A stretch of 64,000 nt of DNA, from positions 682,001 to 746,000 of the forward strand of contig NZ_MOAL01000002.1 in the NCBI RefSeq assembly GCF_003731765.1. Direction: 5' to 3'. A program made the position numbers and the translations under genes. Each line of letters opens with the position of its first letter. Positions within the stretch are counted from its first letter, which is position 1. The DNA comes from Pseudomonas chlororaphis. GTDB taxonomy: Bacteria > Pseudomonadota > Gammaproteobacteria > Pseudomonadales > Pseudomonadaceae. The notes beneath the pieces are model-generated. The model made no database searches and was not told where the DNA came from. It worked only from the letters and a program-made list of their open reading frames with translations. This document shows positions 32,611 through 43,322 of the stretch, one piece after another.

Positions 32611-34188
32611 TCATTCCCACTCAATGGTCGCCGGTGGCTTGCTCGACACGTCATAAGTCACGCGGGAGATGCCTTCGATTTCATTGATGATGCGGCCGCT
32701 GACGGTTTCCAGCAGCTCGTAAGGCAGGTGCGCCCAACGGGCGGTCATGAAGTCGATGGTTTCTACCGCACGCAGGGCCACGACCCACGCGTAACGACGG
32801 CCATCACCGACCACGCCCACGGATTTTACCGGCTGGAACACCACGAACGCCTGGCTGACCTTGTGGTACCAGTCGGCCTTACGCAGTTCTTCGATGAAGA
32901 TGTGGTCGGCGCGACGCAGCAGGTCGGCGTATTCCTTCTTCACTTCACCGAGGATCCGCACGCCTAGGCCCGGGCCCGGGAATGGGTGGCGGTAGACCAT
33001 GTCGTACGGCAGGCCCAGTTCCAGACCCAGACGACGGACTTCGTCCTTGAACAGCTCACGCAGCGGCTCAACCAGCTTGAGGTTCATTTCCTCAGGCAGG
33101 CCACCGACGTTGTGGTGGGACTTGATCACGTGGGCCTTGCCGCTCTTGGCGCCGGCCGACTCGATCACGTCGGGGTAGATGGTGCCTTGGGCGAGGTACT
33201 TGATGTTCTCCAGTTTGTTGGACTGGGCATCGAAGACGTCGATGAAGGTACGACCGATGATCTTGCGCTTCTTCTCCGGGTCGGACTCGCCGGCCAGGTT
33301 GTTCAAGAACTGATCTTCAGCGTTGGCGCGGATCACCTTGACGCCCATGTTCTCGGCGAACATGGCCATCACTTGCTCGCCTTCGTGCAAGCGCAGCAGG
33401 CCGTTGTCGACGAAGACGCAGGTCAGCTGGTCGCCGATGGCCTTGTGCAGCAGGGCCGCAACCACGGAGGAGTCCACGCCGCCGGACAGGCCCAGCAGGA
33501 CGTTGTCGGTGCCGACCTGGGCGCGCACCTGGGCGATGGCGTCTTCAGCGATTTTCGATGGAGTCCACAGGGCTTCACACTCACAGATGTCGAGAATGAA
33601 GCGCGACAGGATGCGACCGCCTTGCTTGGTGTGGGTCACTTCCGGGTGGAACTGCACGCCGTAGTAACGACGCTCGTCGCTGAACATGCCAGCGATCGGG
33701 CAGCTCGGGGTGCTGGCCAGGATGTGGAAGTCTTCCGGCATCTTGGTGACTTTGTCACCGTGGCTCATCCACACGTCGAGGCCGAACAGGCCGTCGGCGT
33801 CAACGTGGTCTTCGATGCCGTCCAGCAGGCGGCTCTTGCCGACCACATCCACACGGGCATAACCGAATTCACGCAGCTCGGAACCTTCGACCTTGCCGCC
33901 CAGTTGCTCGGCCATGGTCTGCATGCCGTAGCAGATACCGAAGACCGGGACGCCCAGGTCAAACACGGCTTGCGGGCAGCGCGGGCTATTGGCTTCGTGC
34001 ACGGACTCGGGACCACCGGCGAGGATCACGCCTTTGGGGGCGAATTCGCGAATCGCATCCTCGTCCATGTCGAACGGATGCAGCTCGCAGTACACACCGA
34101 TTTCACGCACGCGGCGGGCAATCAATTGGGTGTATTGCGAACCGAAGTCGAGGATCAGGATGCGGTGAGCGTGAATATCGAGGGCCAT
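32611..34188 (-). CDS. guaA: GMP synthase (glutamine-hydrolysing)
   Basis: 525 residues. The class I glutamine amidotransferase domain has the catalytic Cys in [17 protein letters not shown] and His/Glu in [11 protein letters not shown]. The ATP pyrophosphatase domain has the P-loop [17 protein letters not shown], and the C-terminal dimerisation domain ends [20 protein letters not shown]. It converts XMP to GMP with ATP and glutamine, the last step of guanine nucleotide synthesis. guaB is immediately upstream, separated by a repeat-rich gap. Confidence 0.98.
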   Translation of the reverse strand: MALDIHAHRILILDFGSQYTQLIARRVREIGVYCELHPFDMDEDAIREFAPKGVILAGGPESVHEANSPRCPQAVFDLGVPVFGICYGMQTMAEQLGGKVEGSELREFGYARVDVVGKSRLLDGIEDHVDADGLFGLDVWMSHGDKVTKMPEDFHILASTPSCPIAGMFSDERRYYGVQFHPEVTHTKQGGRILSRFILDICECEALWTPSKIAEDAIAQVRAQVGTDNVLLGLSGGVDSSVVAALLHKAIGDQLTCVFVDNGLLRLHEGEQVMAMFAENMGVKVIRANAEDQFLNNLAGESDPEKKRKIIGRTFIDVFDAQSNKLENIKYLAQGTIYPDVIESAGAKSGKAHVIKSHHNVGGLPEEMNLKLVEPLRELFKDEVRRLGLELGLPYDMVYRHPFPGPGLGVRILGEVKKEYADLLRRADHIFIEELRKADWYHKVSQAFVVFQPVKSVGVVGDGRRYAWVVALRAVETIDFMTARWAHLPYELLETVSGRIINEIEGISRVTYDVSSKPPATIEWE

Positions 34189-34228
34189 GGGAGGAACTCT
34201 TTAAAAGCAGTTGCAAGCTTCGAGCTGC

Positions 34229-34290
34229 AAGCTGCAAGTAATAGGGGGACTGCGCGGTAACTGCGTGGAGGCAGTTACCGCTTGCAGCTT
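34229..34290. repeat. Cruciform-like nested inverted repeat in the guaB-guaA gap
   Basis: The inner stem GCGGTAACTGC (34254-34264) pairs with GCAGTTACCGC (34271-34281). The outer stem AAGCTGCAAG (34229-34238) pairs with CTTGCAGCTT (34281-34290). Both are perfect. The CTTGCAGCTT-type sequence is a dispersed intergenic repeat of fluorescent pseudomonads; a related fragment occurs near 45380. Confidence 0.65.
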
Positions 34291-34317
34291 ATAACTTGTG
34301 GCTTTTAGCTGTCGGCG

Positions 34318-35865
<1,548 letters not shown>

Positions 35866-35992
35866 CTAATATCGCTGGAGTGATAGATGGGGATCCCGCC
35901 CCTGACTGCAGGGGCGGGCTTGCCGGCGAAATGGGGCCCCACGGTGTTCACACAGAGGTTTTCACCGACAAGTCGGCCCCGCCGAGAAAGCC

Positions 35993-36541
35993 CTAGAGCT
36001 CGACCTTCACCCAACTCACCGGCAAGTCCAGCCAGTCGGCGAATTCGTCGATAAAGCTCTGCTTGAAGCCCGCCTCTGCCCAGTTGTTGAAGATGAACCC
36101 CAGGTTGGAAAAGCCGCACTCCTGAAGAAACAGAAAGCCGTTGATGTCATCTTCATGCCCGCACTCGGGGCAGGTGAAGTTATCGGTGCGCCCGGGCATC
36201 CACTCCTCCAGGCTCTCGAACAGCGCCTCACCGACCTCCTGCCGGCACTCGGCGCAACCGGCCTCTTCGAGAAAGCCCTTGGCCGGGGTATAGATGCAGC
36301 GCTTGGTGATGATCTCTAGGCCGTTGATTGGCTCGCCAAAAGGCAACGCCTCCGGGTGCAGCACCACCGCGCGGGCGCCAGGGGCAATGGCATGGCCCAT
36401 GCGATTGCCGGTGCGGCCGCAAGTGCTGAGGTTTTCTTCGATGATGTTCTTGCGCACCAGCCAACGCACAATGGCCCGGGCTCGGGGCTCGTGCACCGGC
36501 AAGGTGGAAATTTTCGGGACAAGGATGCTTTGGGAGTTCAT
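35993..36541 (-). CDS. Hypothetical protein with zinc-ribbon Cys pairs
   Basis: 182 residues from ATG at 36541 (an upstream in-frame ATG at 36607 is unlikely). N-terminal ILVPKISTLPVHEPRARAIVRWLVRKNIIEE, then GCAECRQEV and FTCPECGHEDDI, giving two CxxC pairs that can form a zinc ribbon. The C-terminal half is rich in Trp/Phe (NLGFIFNNWAEAGF, FADWLDLPVSWVKVEL). Database relatives are called sugar ABC transporter ATPase, but no ABC motifs are present, so that name should not be used. Function unknown. Confidence 0.75.
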   Translation of the reverse strand: MNSQSILVPKISTLPVHEPRARAIVRWLVRKNIIEENLSTCGRTGNRMGHAIAPGARAVVLHPEALPFGEPINGLEIITKRCIYTPAKGFLEEAGCAECRQEVGEALFESLEEWMPGRTDNFTCPECGHEDDINGFLFLQECGFSNLGFIFNNWAEAGFKQSFIDEFADWLDLPVSWVKVEL

Positions 36542-36609
36542 GGATAAGCCTGGAACGTGCTGAAACAGAGCAAACGCTTTCGCCGAAAAGCCGGCCCCTA
36601 TCGTCAATT

Positions 36610-36631
36610 GTAGGAGCCGGCTTGCCGGCGA
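36610..36631. repeat. Solitary REP element
   Basis: GTAGGAGCCGGCTTGCCGGC, a single REP core between two leftward genes, without an inverted partner nearby. Confidence 0.65.
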
Positions 36632-36673
36632 ACGGATTCAAAGGCCCGCAGCTTAATCCCTGAACCCCGCAGG

Positions 36674-37441
36674 TCAAGTGCTCAGGTAGCGCCCGATCAA
36701 GGCAACGCCACTGGCCAGCACCAACCAGGTCACCAAGCGGACAAAAGCCTCCCGAGACAGCTTCATGGTTACGCGTCGGCCTATCCACAACCCCAGGGCC
36801 ATGGCCGGCAGCAAACAGCCCGCCAGCACCAATAAAGGCAACTCGGCATAGACCCCGGCGATCAGGAACAGGCTCAAGCGCACCAAGGTACTGCAACTGA
36901 TCAGCGCGCTCTGGGTAGCTCGCGCCGGCTCCTTGGGCAGACGGCTGTTGAGGTAAATGGCATATAAAAAACCGCCGCTGCCAAACAAGGCCCCAAACAG
37001 CCCGCCCACCACGCCCATGGGCACCGCCCAGCCCGCCGCCAACTGCGTGGGCCGAGCCTTTACCCAAAGGCTGTAGACGGCATAGGCGCTGATAAACAGC
37101 CCCATCAACAGCAGCAAGAGGTCGGACTTGAGGTTGAGCAGGAAGATCACGCCCAAGGTGCAGCCCACGGCCATGCACGGCAACAAGCGCAGTAACTCGG
37201 CCCTGGCCACGTCCTTGCGCGACGGCAGCAGGTTGCCAAAGGCTGCGACAAAATCCAGCAACACCAACAGCGGCACGATTTTCGACAGCGGCATAAACAG
37301 AATCAGGACCGGCCCCGCCACCAGCGCGGTGCCAAAACCGGCGATGCCGAACACGATGTACGCCAGGACGATGCCCACGCCAATCGCCAGCCAGGCCTGG
37401 GGCCCGAAGGCCCATTGCTGCAACAACTCGATAACACCCAT
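36674..37441 (-). CDS. TauE/SafE (DUF81) family membrane transporter
   Basis: 255 residues from ATG at 37441 (GTG at 37450 possible). About eight hydrophobic segments in two repeated halves: GIVLAYIVFGIAGFGTALVAGPVL and MGVVGGLFGALFGSGGFLYAIYL carry the duplicated glycine-rich motif of the family. Members export sulfite, sulfoacetate or other organosulfonates or organic acids. The divergent LysR-type gene 100 bp away is probably its regulator. Substrate not readable. Confidence 0.85.
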   Translation of the reverse strand: MGVIELLQQWAFGPQAWLAIGVGIVLAYIVFGIAGFGTALVAGPVLILFMPLSKIVPLLVLLDFVAAFGNLLPSRKDVARAELLRLLPCMAVGCTLGVIFLLNLKSDLLLLLMGLFISAYAVYSLWVKARPTQLAAGWAVPMGVVGGLFGALFGSGGFLYAIYLNSRLPKEPARATQSALISCSTLVRLSLFLIAGVYAELPLLVLAGCLLPAMALGLWIGRRVTMKLSREAFVRLVTWLVLASGVALIGRYLST

Positions 37442-37542
37442 GTGCGCCACATCCTCAGCCGGTATCGAATGACTTTAGCCAGCCGCGAACCTTGCGACTA
37501 ATATCGTCGTAGTCGCCAACCCATCGCAAAAAGGCATGACTC

Positions 37543-38445
37543 GTGATCTCAACTCGCCAACTGCGCTACTTCGTGGAAATTGCCGAGTGCGGCAGTTTCA
37601 GCGCCGCCGCCGAGCGGCTGTTCGTCGCCCAGTCGGCCCTGAGCCGGCAGATCAAAGACCTGGAAAACCAGTTGCAAACGCCGCTGTTCGAACGCACCTC
37701 GCGCCTGCCACGGCTGACCGCCGCGGGCGAAGCCTTCTTCCCCAAGGCGCGCAACCTGCTGACCGAATTGCACCAGGCCAGTGAGCTGGCGACCCAGGTG
37801 GGCCAGGGCCGGCGCGGAACCTTGCGCCTGAGTCACTCCAGCACTGTGCCCATGAGCGGCCGCCTGCTGAGTGGTATCAGTGCCTACCTGGAACAATGCC
37901 CTGACGTGTCGATGGACATGCTCAAGCTGTCCTCGGAAGCGCAGTTGGAAGAACTGGCCGAAGGTCGGCTGGATATCGGCCTGCTGCGCCTGCCCGTGCT
38001 GCGGCAGCGGGACGGGGTGCAGATTGTGCCGTTGTTCACCGAACCCTTGCTGCTGGCGGTGCCACCAGAACATCCCTTGGCGCAGCATCCGCCCGGCCAG
38101 GGGGTGAACCTGGCGGACCTCGAACATGAAGCCTTTATTTCCATCCCACACCCCCAACGGGGTGGCTTGAGTTACCTGTCCGCCGAACTGTGCATGCGCC
38201 AGGGCTTCTTTCCCAAGGCCGCGAGGGTGGTGTCGCGCAAGACCACACAGTTGCAACTGATCCAGGCCGGCTTCGGCATCGCCCTGCTGCCGGAGTCGAT
38301 GCGCGATATCGCACCGCTGAATATCCACTTCCTGCCCCTGGCCGACGCCGCCTGCCAAAGCACCGTGGCCCTCGCCTATCGGCAACAACCGACGCCCTTG
38401 GTGGCGCAGTTCGTCGAGCATTTTCGCGCCAGTGTCGCGCGATAG
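37543..38445 (+). CDS. LysR-family transcriptional regulator
   Basis: 300 residues from GTG at 37543. N-terminal winged helix STRQLRYFVEIAECGSFSAAAERLFVAQSALSRQIKDLENQL, a textbook LysR HTH. The effector domain follows from about residue 90 (RGTLRLSHSSTVPMSGRLL). It is transcribed divergently from the TauE/SafE transporter, so it likely controls that gene in response to the transported sulfonate or acid. xseA follows 63 bp downstream on the same strand. Confidence 0.9.
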   Translation: MISTRQLRYFVEIAECGSFSAAAERLFVAQSALSRQIKDLENQLQTPLFERTSRLPRLTAAGEAFFPKARNLLTELHQASELATQVGQGRRGTLRLSHSSTVPMSGRLLSGISAYLEQCPDVSMDMLKLSSEAQLEELAEGRLDIGLLRLPVLRQRDGVQIVPLFTEPLLLAVPPEHPLAQHPPGQGVNLADLEHEAFISIPHPQRGGLSYLSAELCMRQGFFPKAARVVSRKTTQLQLIQAGFGIALLPESMRDIAPLNIHFLPLADAACQSTVALAYRQQPTPLVAQFVEHFRASVAR

Positions 38446-38508
38446 CCGCCGGGCCGTTGTTGTTGCATCCATGGAGATTGTCAGGCGAATGCCATTAAAC
38501 TGCGCCCC

Positions 38509-39888
38509 ATGATTAAAGATCCCTTTGCAAGACTCGGCCTGGACCGCGAAGTCCTCACTGTCAGCCAACTCAACGGCCGTGCGCGGGTGTTGCTGGAAGA
38601 CGTGTTCAGCAATATCTGGGTCGAAGGCGAAATATCCAACCTCGCCCGCCCGGCGTCCGGCCACGTGTATTTCACCCTTAAAGACAGCGGCGCCCAAGTG
38701 CGTTGCGCGCTGTTCCGGCAGAACGCGGCGCGGGTCCGCCAGGCCCTCAAGGACGGGTTGGCGGTCAAGGTACGCGGCAAGGTTTCGCTGTTCGAAGGCC
38801 GCGGCGACTATCAGCTGATTCTCGATACCGTGGAGCCGGCCGGTGATGGCGCGCTGCGCCTGGCCTTTGATGCGCTGAAGGAAAAGCTCAGCGCCGAGGG
38901 CCTGTTCAGCGCCGAGCGCAAGGTGCCGCTGCCGGCCCATCCGCAGCGCATCGGCATTATCAGTTCACCGACCGGCGCGGTGATTCGCGACATCATCAGC
39001 GTGTTCCGCCGTCGTGCGCCGCAGGTGGCACTGACCTTGATCCCTACCGCCGTGCAAGGCCGCGAGGCGACCGCACAGATCGTCCGCGCCCTGAAGCTGG
39101 CCGATGCCCGAGGCTTCGACGCCCTGATCCTGGCCCGCGGCGGCGGCTCCCTGGAAGACCTTTGGTGCTTCAACGAAGAAGCCGTGGCCCGGGCCGTGGA
39201 TGCCTGCGTCACGCCCATCGTCAGCGCGGTCGGCCACGAAACCGATGTGTCCATCAGCGACTTCGTGGCTGACGTTCGGGCGCCTACGCCTTCGGCAGCG
39301 GCCGAACTCTTGGCACCGGATTCCAGCGACCTGCAACGCCGGGTTGAGAGCCTTGAGCGCCGCCTGATGATGCGCATTCGTGATCGCCTGATGCGCGACC
39401 GCCTGCGCCTGGAAGGCCTGGCCCGGCGCCTGCGCCATCCCGGTGAGCGCCTGCGCCAGCAAGCCCAGCGCCTGGACGACCTGGACATGCGAATGCGCCG
39501 AGCCTTCGAGCGCAGCCTCAATACCCGCCGCGAACGCCTGATCCGCCTGGAAACCCGACTCGCTGGCCAACACCCGGGGCGCCAACTGGCGCTGTTGCGT
39601 CAACGCCTGGAAAGCCTCGCCGAACGCCTGCCCCGGGCGATGGGCGAAGGCCTGAAATCCCGGCGTCTGCAACTGCAAAGCCAGGTGCAGACCCTGCACG
39701 TGGTCAGCCCGCTGGCGACCTTGGGCCGTGGCTACAGCATCCTTTTGGACGAACGCGGCCACGCCATTCGCAACGCCGATCAAACCCGCCCGGGCCAACG
39801 CCTCAAGGCACGGCTCGGCGAAGGCGAACTGCAGGTGCGGGTCGAAGACAACCACCTGACGCCTGTCACCCTCTCTTTACTGGATTGA
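38509..39888 (+). CDS. xseA: Exodeoxyribonuclease VII large subunit
   Basis: 459 residues, full length. N-terminal OB-fold (VSQLNGRARVLLEDVFSNIWVEGEISNLARPASGHVYFTLKDSGAQVRC) and catalytic part with ILARGGGSLEDLWCFNEE and VGHETDVSISDFVADVRAPTPSAAAE. A long coiled coil of Arg/Leu-rich repeats (about 270-400) precedes the C-terminal GRGYSILLDERG. Together with XseB it degrades single-stranded DNA from both ends in repair. Its partner xseB is not in this window. Confidence 0.96.
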   Translation: MIKDPFARLGLDREVLTVSQLNGRARVLLEDVFSNIWVEGEISNLARPASGHVYFTLKDSGAQVRCALFRQNAARVRQALKDGLAVKVRGKVSLFEGRGDYQLILDTVEPAGDGALRLAFDALKEKLSAEGLFSAERKVPLPAHPQRIGIISSPTGAVIRDIISVFRRRAPQVALTLIPTAVQGREATAQIVRALKLADARGFDALILARGGGSLEDLWCFNEEAVARAVDACVTPIVSAVGHETDVSISDFVADVRAPTPSAAAELLAPDSSDLQRRVESLERRLMMRIRDRLMRDRLRLEGLARRLRHPGERLRQQAQRLDDLDMRMRRAFERSLNTRRERLIRLETRLAGQHPGRQLALLRQRLESLAERLPRAMGEGLKSRRLQLQSQVQTLHVVSPLATLGRGYSILLDERGHAIRNADQTRPGQRLKARLGEGELQVRVEDNHLTPVTLSLLD

Positions 39889-39891
39889 TCC

Positions 39892-40713
39892 ATGCCGCGT
39901 TTTCTTTGCTCCCTATTGCTGCTGTGCCTGACCTTCACGGCCCATGCCGACAGCTACATCACCCGCCTGCTGAACAAGCCGGTGCCCGGTGGCGTCGCCG
40001 TAGTCAGCCTGGGGGCCGCCACCCAGGCGCCCAAGGCCACCTATGACGGCAAGCCGGTGCTGGTGGTCAAGGAACAGGACAACTGGCTGGCGATTGTCGG
40101 CATCCCCCTGACGGTCAAGCCGGGCAACCAGCAGATCAGCGCCGGCGGCCGCTCGCTGAGCTTCGTCGTGGGCAGCAAGAAGTACCCGGAGCAGCGGATC
40201 ACCCTGAAGAACCAGCGCCAGGTCAACCCCAACCCGGCCGACCTGAAACGCATCGACGGCGAACTGGCCGAACAGATCCGTGCCTACCGCAGTTTCAGCC
40301 CCAACATCCCGAGCAACCTGTTGCTGGACAAGCCGGTGAACGGCCCTCTGTCGAGCAAGTTCGGCGTGCGGCGCTTTTTCAACGGTGAGGAGCGCAACCC
40401 TCACGCCGGCCTGGACTTCGCCGTGCCGGCAGGCACCCCGATCAAGACGCCAGCCGCCGGCAAGGTGATCCTGACCGGCAACTACTTCTTCAATGGCAAC
40501 ACCGTGTTCGTCGATCATGGCCAGGGCTTTATCAGCATGTTCTGCCACATGTCGCAAATTGACGTGAAGGTCGGCCAGCAACTGACCCGCGGCGCCGTGG
40601 TCGGCAAAGTCGGCTCCACCGGTCGCGCCACCGGGCCTCATATGCACTGGAACGTCAGCCTGAATGATGCACGGGTCGATCCGGCGATCTTTATCGGGGC
40701 GTTTAAGCCCTGA
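39892..40713 (+). CDS. Periplasmic M23 peptidase (peptidoglycan DD-endopeptidase family)
   Basis: 273 residues, starting 3 bp after xseA. Signal peptide FLCSLLLLCLTFTAHA. The C-terminal LytM domain has zinc ligands in NPHAGLDFAVPAGTPI (HxxxD), FCHMSQID and HMHWNVSLN (HxH). N-terminal DSYITRLLNKPVPGGVAVVSLGAA is a conserved Pseudomonas domain. It probably cleaves peptide cross-links during wall growth or division, or activates amidases; all catalytic residues are present. Confidence 0.9.
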   Translation: MPRFLCSLLLLCLTFTAHADSYITRLLNKPVPGGVAVVSLGAATQAPKATYDGKPVLVVKEQDNWLAIVGIPLTVKPGNQQISAGGRSLSFVVGSKKYPEQRITLKNQRQVNPNPADLKRIDGELAEQIRAYRSFSPNIPSNLLLDKPVNGPLSSKFGVRRFFNGEERNPHAGLDFAVPAGTPIKTPAAGKVILTGNYFFNGNTVFVDHGQGFISMFCHMSQIDVKVGQQLTRGAVVGKVGSTGRATGPHMHWNVSLNDARVDPAIFIGAFKP

Positions 40714-40750
40714 TCCAGAGGCCTGATCGCTGGCAAGCCGCCCCCACAGG

Positions 40751-40783
40751 GATTGCGCAGGTGAGAATGACCGCGCAATCTTT
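40751..40783 (+). terminator. Hairpin after the M23 peptidase gene
   Basis: GATTGCGC (40751-40758) and GCGCAATC (40773-40780), extended inward by GGT/ACC, followed by TTTGAG. A moderately supported terminator. Confidence 0.5.
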
Positions 40784-40900
40784 GAGATTCCATTGAAGAA
40801 TAACCAGCATAAAATCTCGATATAGTGTCTATTTCGAGTATTCCTCTCAATTTTTTTCCACTGCTTGCCATCTTCCACCCCAGTGGTTAGGGTTGACGCC

Positions 40901-40978
40901 ATGAAAACCTCTCACACCCTCATTCAACGCCGTCAACACCGAAGCCTCTGCCTCGTCAGCGCACGACTGCCAGGCTGA
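40901..40978 (+). CDS. Possible short leader peptide upstream of leuA
   Basis: ATG at 40901 opens a 25-codon frame (begins MKTSHTLIQ, contains SLCLVS, ends RLPG) closed by TGA at 40978, 90 bp before leuA. Four of its codons are Leu and one is Val, clustered at SLCLV. A leader of this kind could attenuate leuA by ribosome stalling on leucine codons. No clear terminator/antiterminator pair is visible in 40979-41068, so the proposal is tentative. The rest of the 355-bp gap (40714-41068) holds the hairpin above and AT-rich promoter-like sequence (40795-40860). Confidence 0.4.
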   Translation: MKTSHTLIQRRQHRSLCLVSARLPG

Positions 40979-41068
40979 ATCGCGGTGCCTCATCCCCCTG
41001 CGTCAACACTTCACTCTTGACCCACCGGCAGGCCGCCTCTTTTCGGCCCGGACAATAAGGATTTCCCC

Positions 41069-42748
41069 ATGAGCATGCTCAAAGACCCGTCTTCGAAGTA
41101 CCGTGCGTTTGCGACCATCAACTTGCCTGACCGCACCTGGCCATCGAAGACCATCACCACCGCGCCGATCTGGTGCAGCTCCGACTTGCGTGATGGCAAC
41201 CAATCGCTGATCGAGCCGATGGATGCGGTGAAGAAGCTGCGCTTCTGGAAAACCCTGGTCGCCGTGGGCGTGAAAGAAATCGAGGCCTCCTTCCCGGCCG
41301 CCTCGCAAACCGACTTCGACTTCGTGCGCACCCTGATCGAAGACGGCCACATCCCGGACGACACCACCATCCAGGTGCTGACCCAGGCCCGTGAAGACTT
41401 GATCGCCCGCACCTTCGAATCCCTGCGCGGGGCGAAGAAAGCCATCGTTCACCTGTACAACGCCACCAGCCCATCGTTCCGCCGCATTGTCTTCAACCAG
41501 GACAAGGAAGGCGTGAAAGAAATCGCCGTGAACGCTGCCAAGCTGTTCGTCAAATACGCTGCCCAGCAGCCGGAAACCCAGTGGCAGTTCGAGTACTCGC
41601 CAGAAACCTTCAGCGCCACCGAACTGGAGTTCGCCAAGGAAGTCTGCGACGCGGTGATCGAAGTTTGGAACCCGACGCCAAGCAACAAGGTGATTCTCAA
41701 CCTGCCAGCCACCGTGGAAGTCGCCACGCCGAACATCTATGCCGACCAGATCGAATGGTTCGGTCGCCATATCACCCGTCGTGACAGCGTGCTCATCAGC
41801 CTGCACACCCACAACGACCGTGGCACCGGCGTAGCCGCCACCGAGTTGGGCCTGATGGCCGGCGCCGACCGTGTCGAAGGCTGCCTGTTCGGCAACGGCG
41901 AGCGTACCGGTAACGTCGACCTGGTCACCGTGGCCTTGAACCTCTACACCCAGGGCATCAACCCGGAACTGGATTTCTCCGACATCGACGGCGTGCGCAA
42001 AGTCGTGGAAGAGTGCAACCAGATTGCAGTGCACCCACGTCACCCTTATGTCGGCGACCTGGTGCACACCGCGTTCTCCGGCTCCCACCAGGACGCAATC
42101 CGCAAGGGCTTCGCCCAGCAGAAATCCGATGCCCTGTGGGAAGTGCCGTACTTGCCGATCGACCCGGCAGACATCGGCCGCAGCTACGAGGCCGTGATCC
42201 GCGTCAACAGCCAGTCCGGCAAGGGCGGCATCGCCTACCTGCTGGAGCAGGAATACGGCATCAGCTTGCCGCGTCGCATGCAGATCGAATTCAGCCAAGT
42301 GGTGCAGCGTGAAACCGACCGCCTGGGCCTGGAAATGACCGCCCAGCAGATCCATGCCTTGCTTCACAGCGAGTACTTGCAGGCCAACACCCCGTACGCG
42401 CTGGTCAGCCACCGCTTGCAGGAAGAGAACGGCCACAGCGCAGTAGAAGTGGAAGTCTCGGGCAAGGGCCAGGGCGAAACCAACCTGCACTGGCGCGGTA
42501 AAGGCAACGGTGCCCTGGAAGCCCTGGTAGCCGGCCTGCCGATTCCGGTGGAGATCATGGACTACAACGAGCACGCCATCGGCGCTGGCACCAACGCCAA
42601 GGCTGCGGCCTACATCGAACTGCGAGTGAACGGTGAACGTGCCGTGCACGGCGTGGGTATCGATGAAAACATCACCACCGCCAGCTTCAAGGCCCTGTTC
42701 AGCGCCCTGAACCGCTCCCTGAGCCAGTTGGACGCCAAAGCGGCCTGA
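41069..42748 (+). CDS. leuA: 2-isopropylmalate synthase
   Basis: 559 residues, long form (LeuA type 2). N-terminal [18 protein letters not shown] is the acyl-CoA/metal-binding RDGNQ motif; [11 protein letters not shown] carries further metal ligands; the C-terminal alpha/beta region ([28 protein letters not shown]...) binds leucine for feedback inhibition. It condenses acetyl-CoA with 2-oxoisovalerate, the first committed step to leucine. ATG is preceded by AAGGATTTCCCC. Ends in a strong bidirectional terminator. Confidence 0.97.
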   Translation: MSMLKDPSSKYRAFATINLPDRTWPSKTITTAPIWCSSDLRDGNQSLIEPMDAVKKLRFWKTLVAVGVKEIEASFPAASQTDFDFVRTLIEDGHIPDDTTIQVLTQAREDLIARTFESLRGAKKAIVHLYNATSPSFRRIVFNQDKEGVKEIAVNAAKLFVKYAAQQPETQWQFEYSPETFSATELEFAKEVCDAVIEVWNPTPSNKVILNLPATVEVATPNIYADQIEWFGRHITRRDSVLISLHTHNDRGTGVAATELGLMAGADRVEGCLFGNGERTGNVDLVTVALNLYTQGINPELDFSDIDGVRKVVEECNQIAVHPRHPYVGDLVHTAFSGSHQDAIRKGFAQQKSDALWEVPYLPIDPADIGRSYEAVIRVNSQSGKGGIAYLLEQEYGISLPRRMQIEFSQVVQRETDRLGLEMTAQQIHALLHSEYLQANTPYALVSHRLQEENGHSAVEVEVSGKGQGETNLHWRGKGNGALEALVAGLPIPVEIMDYNEHAIGAGTNAKAAAYIELRVNGERAVHGVGIDENITTASFKALFSALNRSLSQLDAKAA

Positions 42749-42763
42749 TCCACGCCGCCCACT

Positions 42764-42800
42764 AAAAAGGCCCCGAGGTGCAAACCTCGGGGCCTTTTTT
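42764..42800. terminator. Bidirectional terminator between leuA and the FlxA-like gene
   Basis: AAAAAGGCCCCGAGGT pairs perfectly with ACCTCGGGGCCTTTTT across a GCAA loop, flanked by A and T tracts on both sides. It can end leuA rightward and the FlxA-like gene leftward. Confidence 0.92.
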
Positions 42801-42844
42801 ATTAGCCTGAATCACTGACCGGAGCCCGGTGAGCGATGGATGCC

Positions 42845-43255
42845 TCAAGCGTGGGTATCGACACCGGACGTGGCCTGGACCAAGGCCGCCTGCAGGGTTT
42901 GCAGGGTGGCGTTGGTGCCCATGATCTGGGTCTGCAGATTCATCACCTGCTGGGCTTTTTGTTCTGCACTGGCCTGCCCGCGCTGGGCGCTAGCCAATTG
43001 TGCCCGCTGCTCAGTCAGCCGTTTCTGTGTTTCTTCGATCTGCTTTTTCAACTGTTCCACAGGGTCGCTGGCCGCTTGGGCTGCAGCAGCATCGGTGCTG
43101 GCGCTGCTGACGTTGATCTTCAACGAACCGTCTTTCTCAGTCTCGCCTTGCTCAGACACGCCAGCGACGGGACTTTTTTCTTCCTCACCACGAATTTTGG
43201 TGCTCGAGGATGGGACCAGATACGGGTTGAAGGTTGTCGCGTTGATACCGGTCAT
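42845..43255 (-). CDS. FlxA-like family protein
   Basis: 136 residues. An acidic Ser/Glu-rich N-terminal half (EEEKSPVAGVSEQGETEKDG) is followed by a coiled coil, VEQLKKQIEETQKRLTEQRAQLASAQRGQASAEQ and AQQVMNLQTQIMGTNATLQTLQAAL. This matches the FlxA-like family, which in E. coli is flagellar-regulon expressed; no flagellar genes lie nearby. No export signal or membrane segment. Function unknown. Confidence 0.7.
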   Translation of the reverse strand: MTGINATTFNPYLVPSSSTKIRGEEEKSPVAGVSEQGETEKDGSLKINVSSASTDAAAAQAASDPVEQLKKQIEETQKRLTEQRAQLASAQRGQASAEQKAQQVMNLQTQIMGTNATLQTLQAALVQATSGVDTHA

Positions 43256-43322
43256 TAAGGCGTCCTCCTAGGGTTTTCCCTATATCGGCGAGCAACCCGC
43301 AAACTTGATCAGGCAGAACCGC

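Noticed and set aside
32986..34260. Long plus-strand frame across guaA
   Set aside because: Antisense to guaA, no recognisable domain, no ribosome site.
41003..42649. Long minus-strand frame across leuA
   Set aside because: Antisense shadow of leuA without motif or plausible start.
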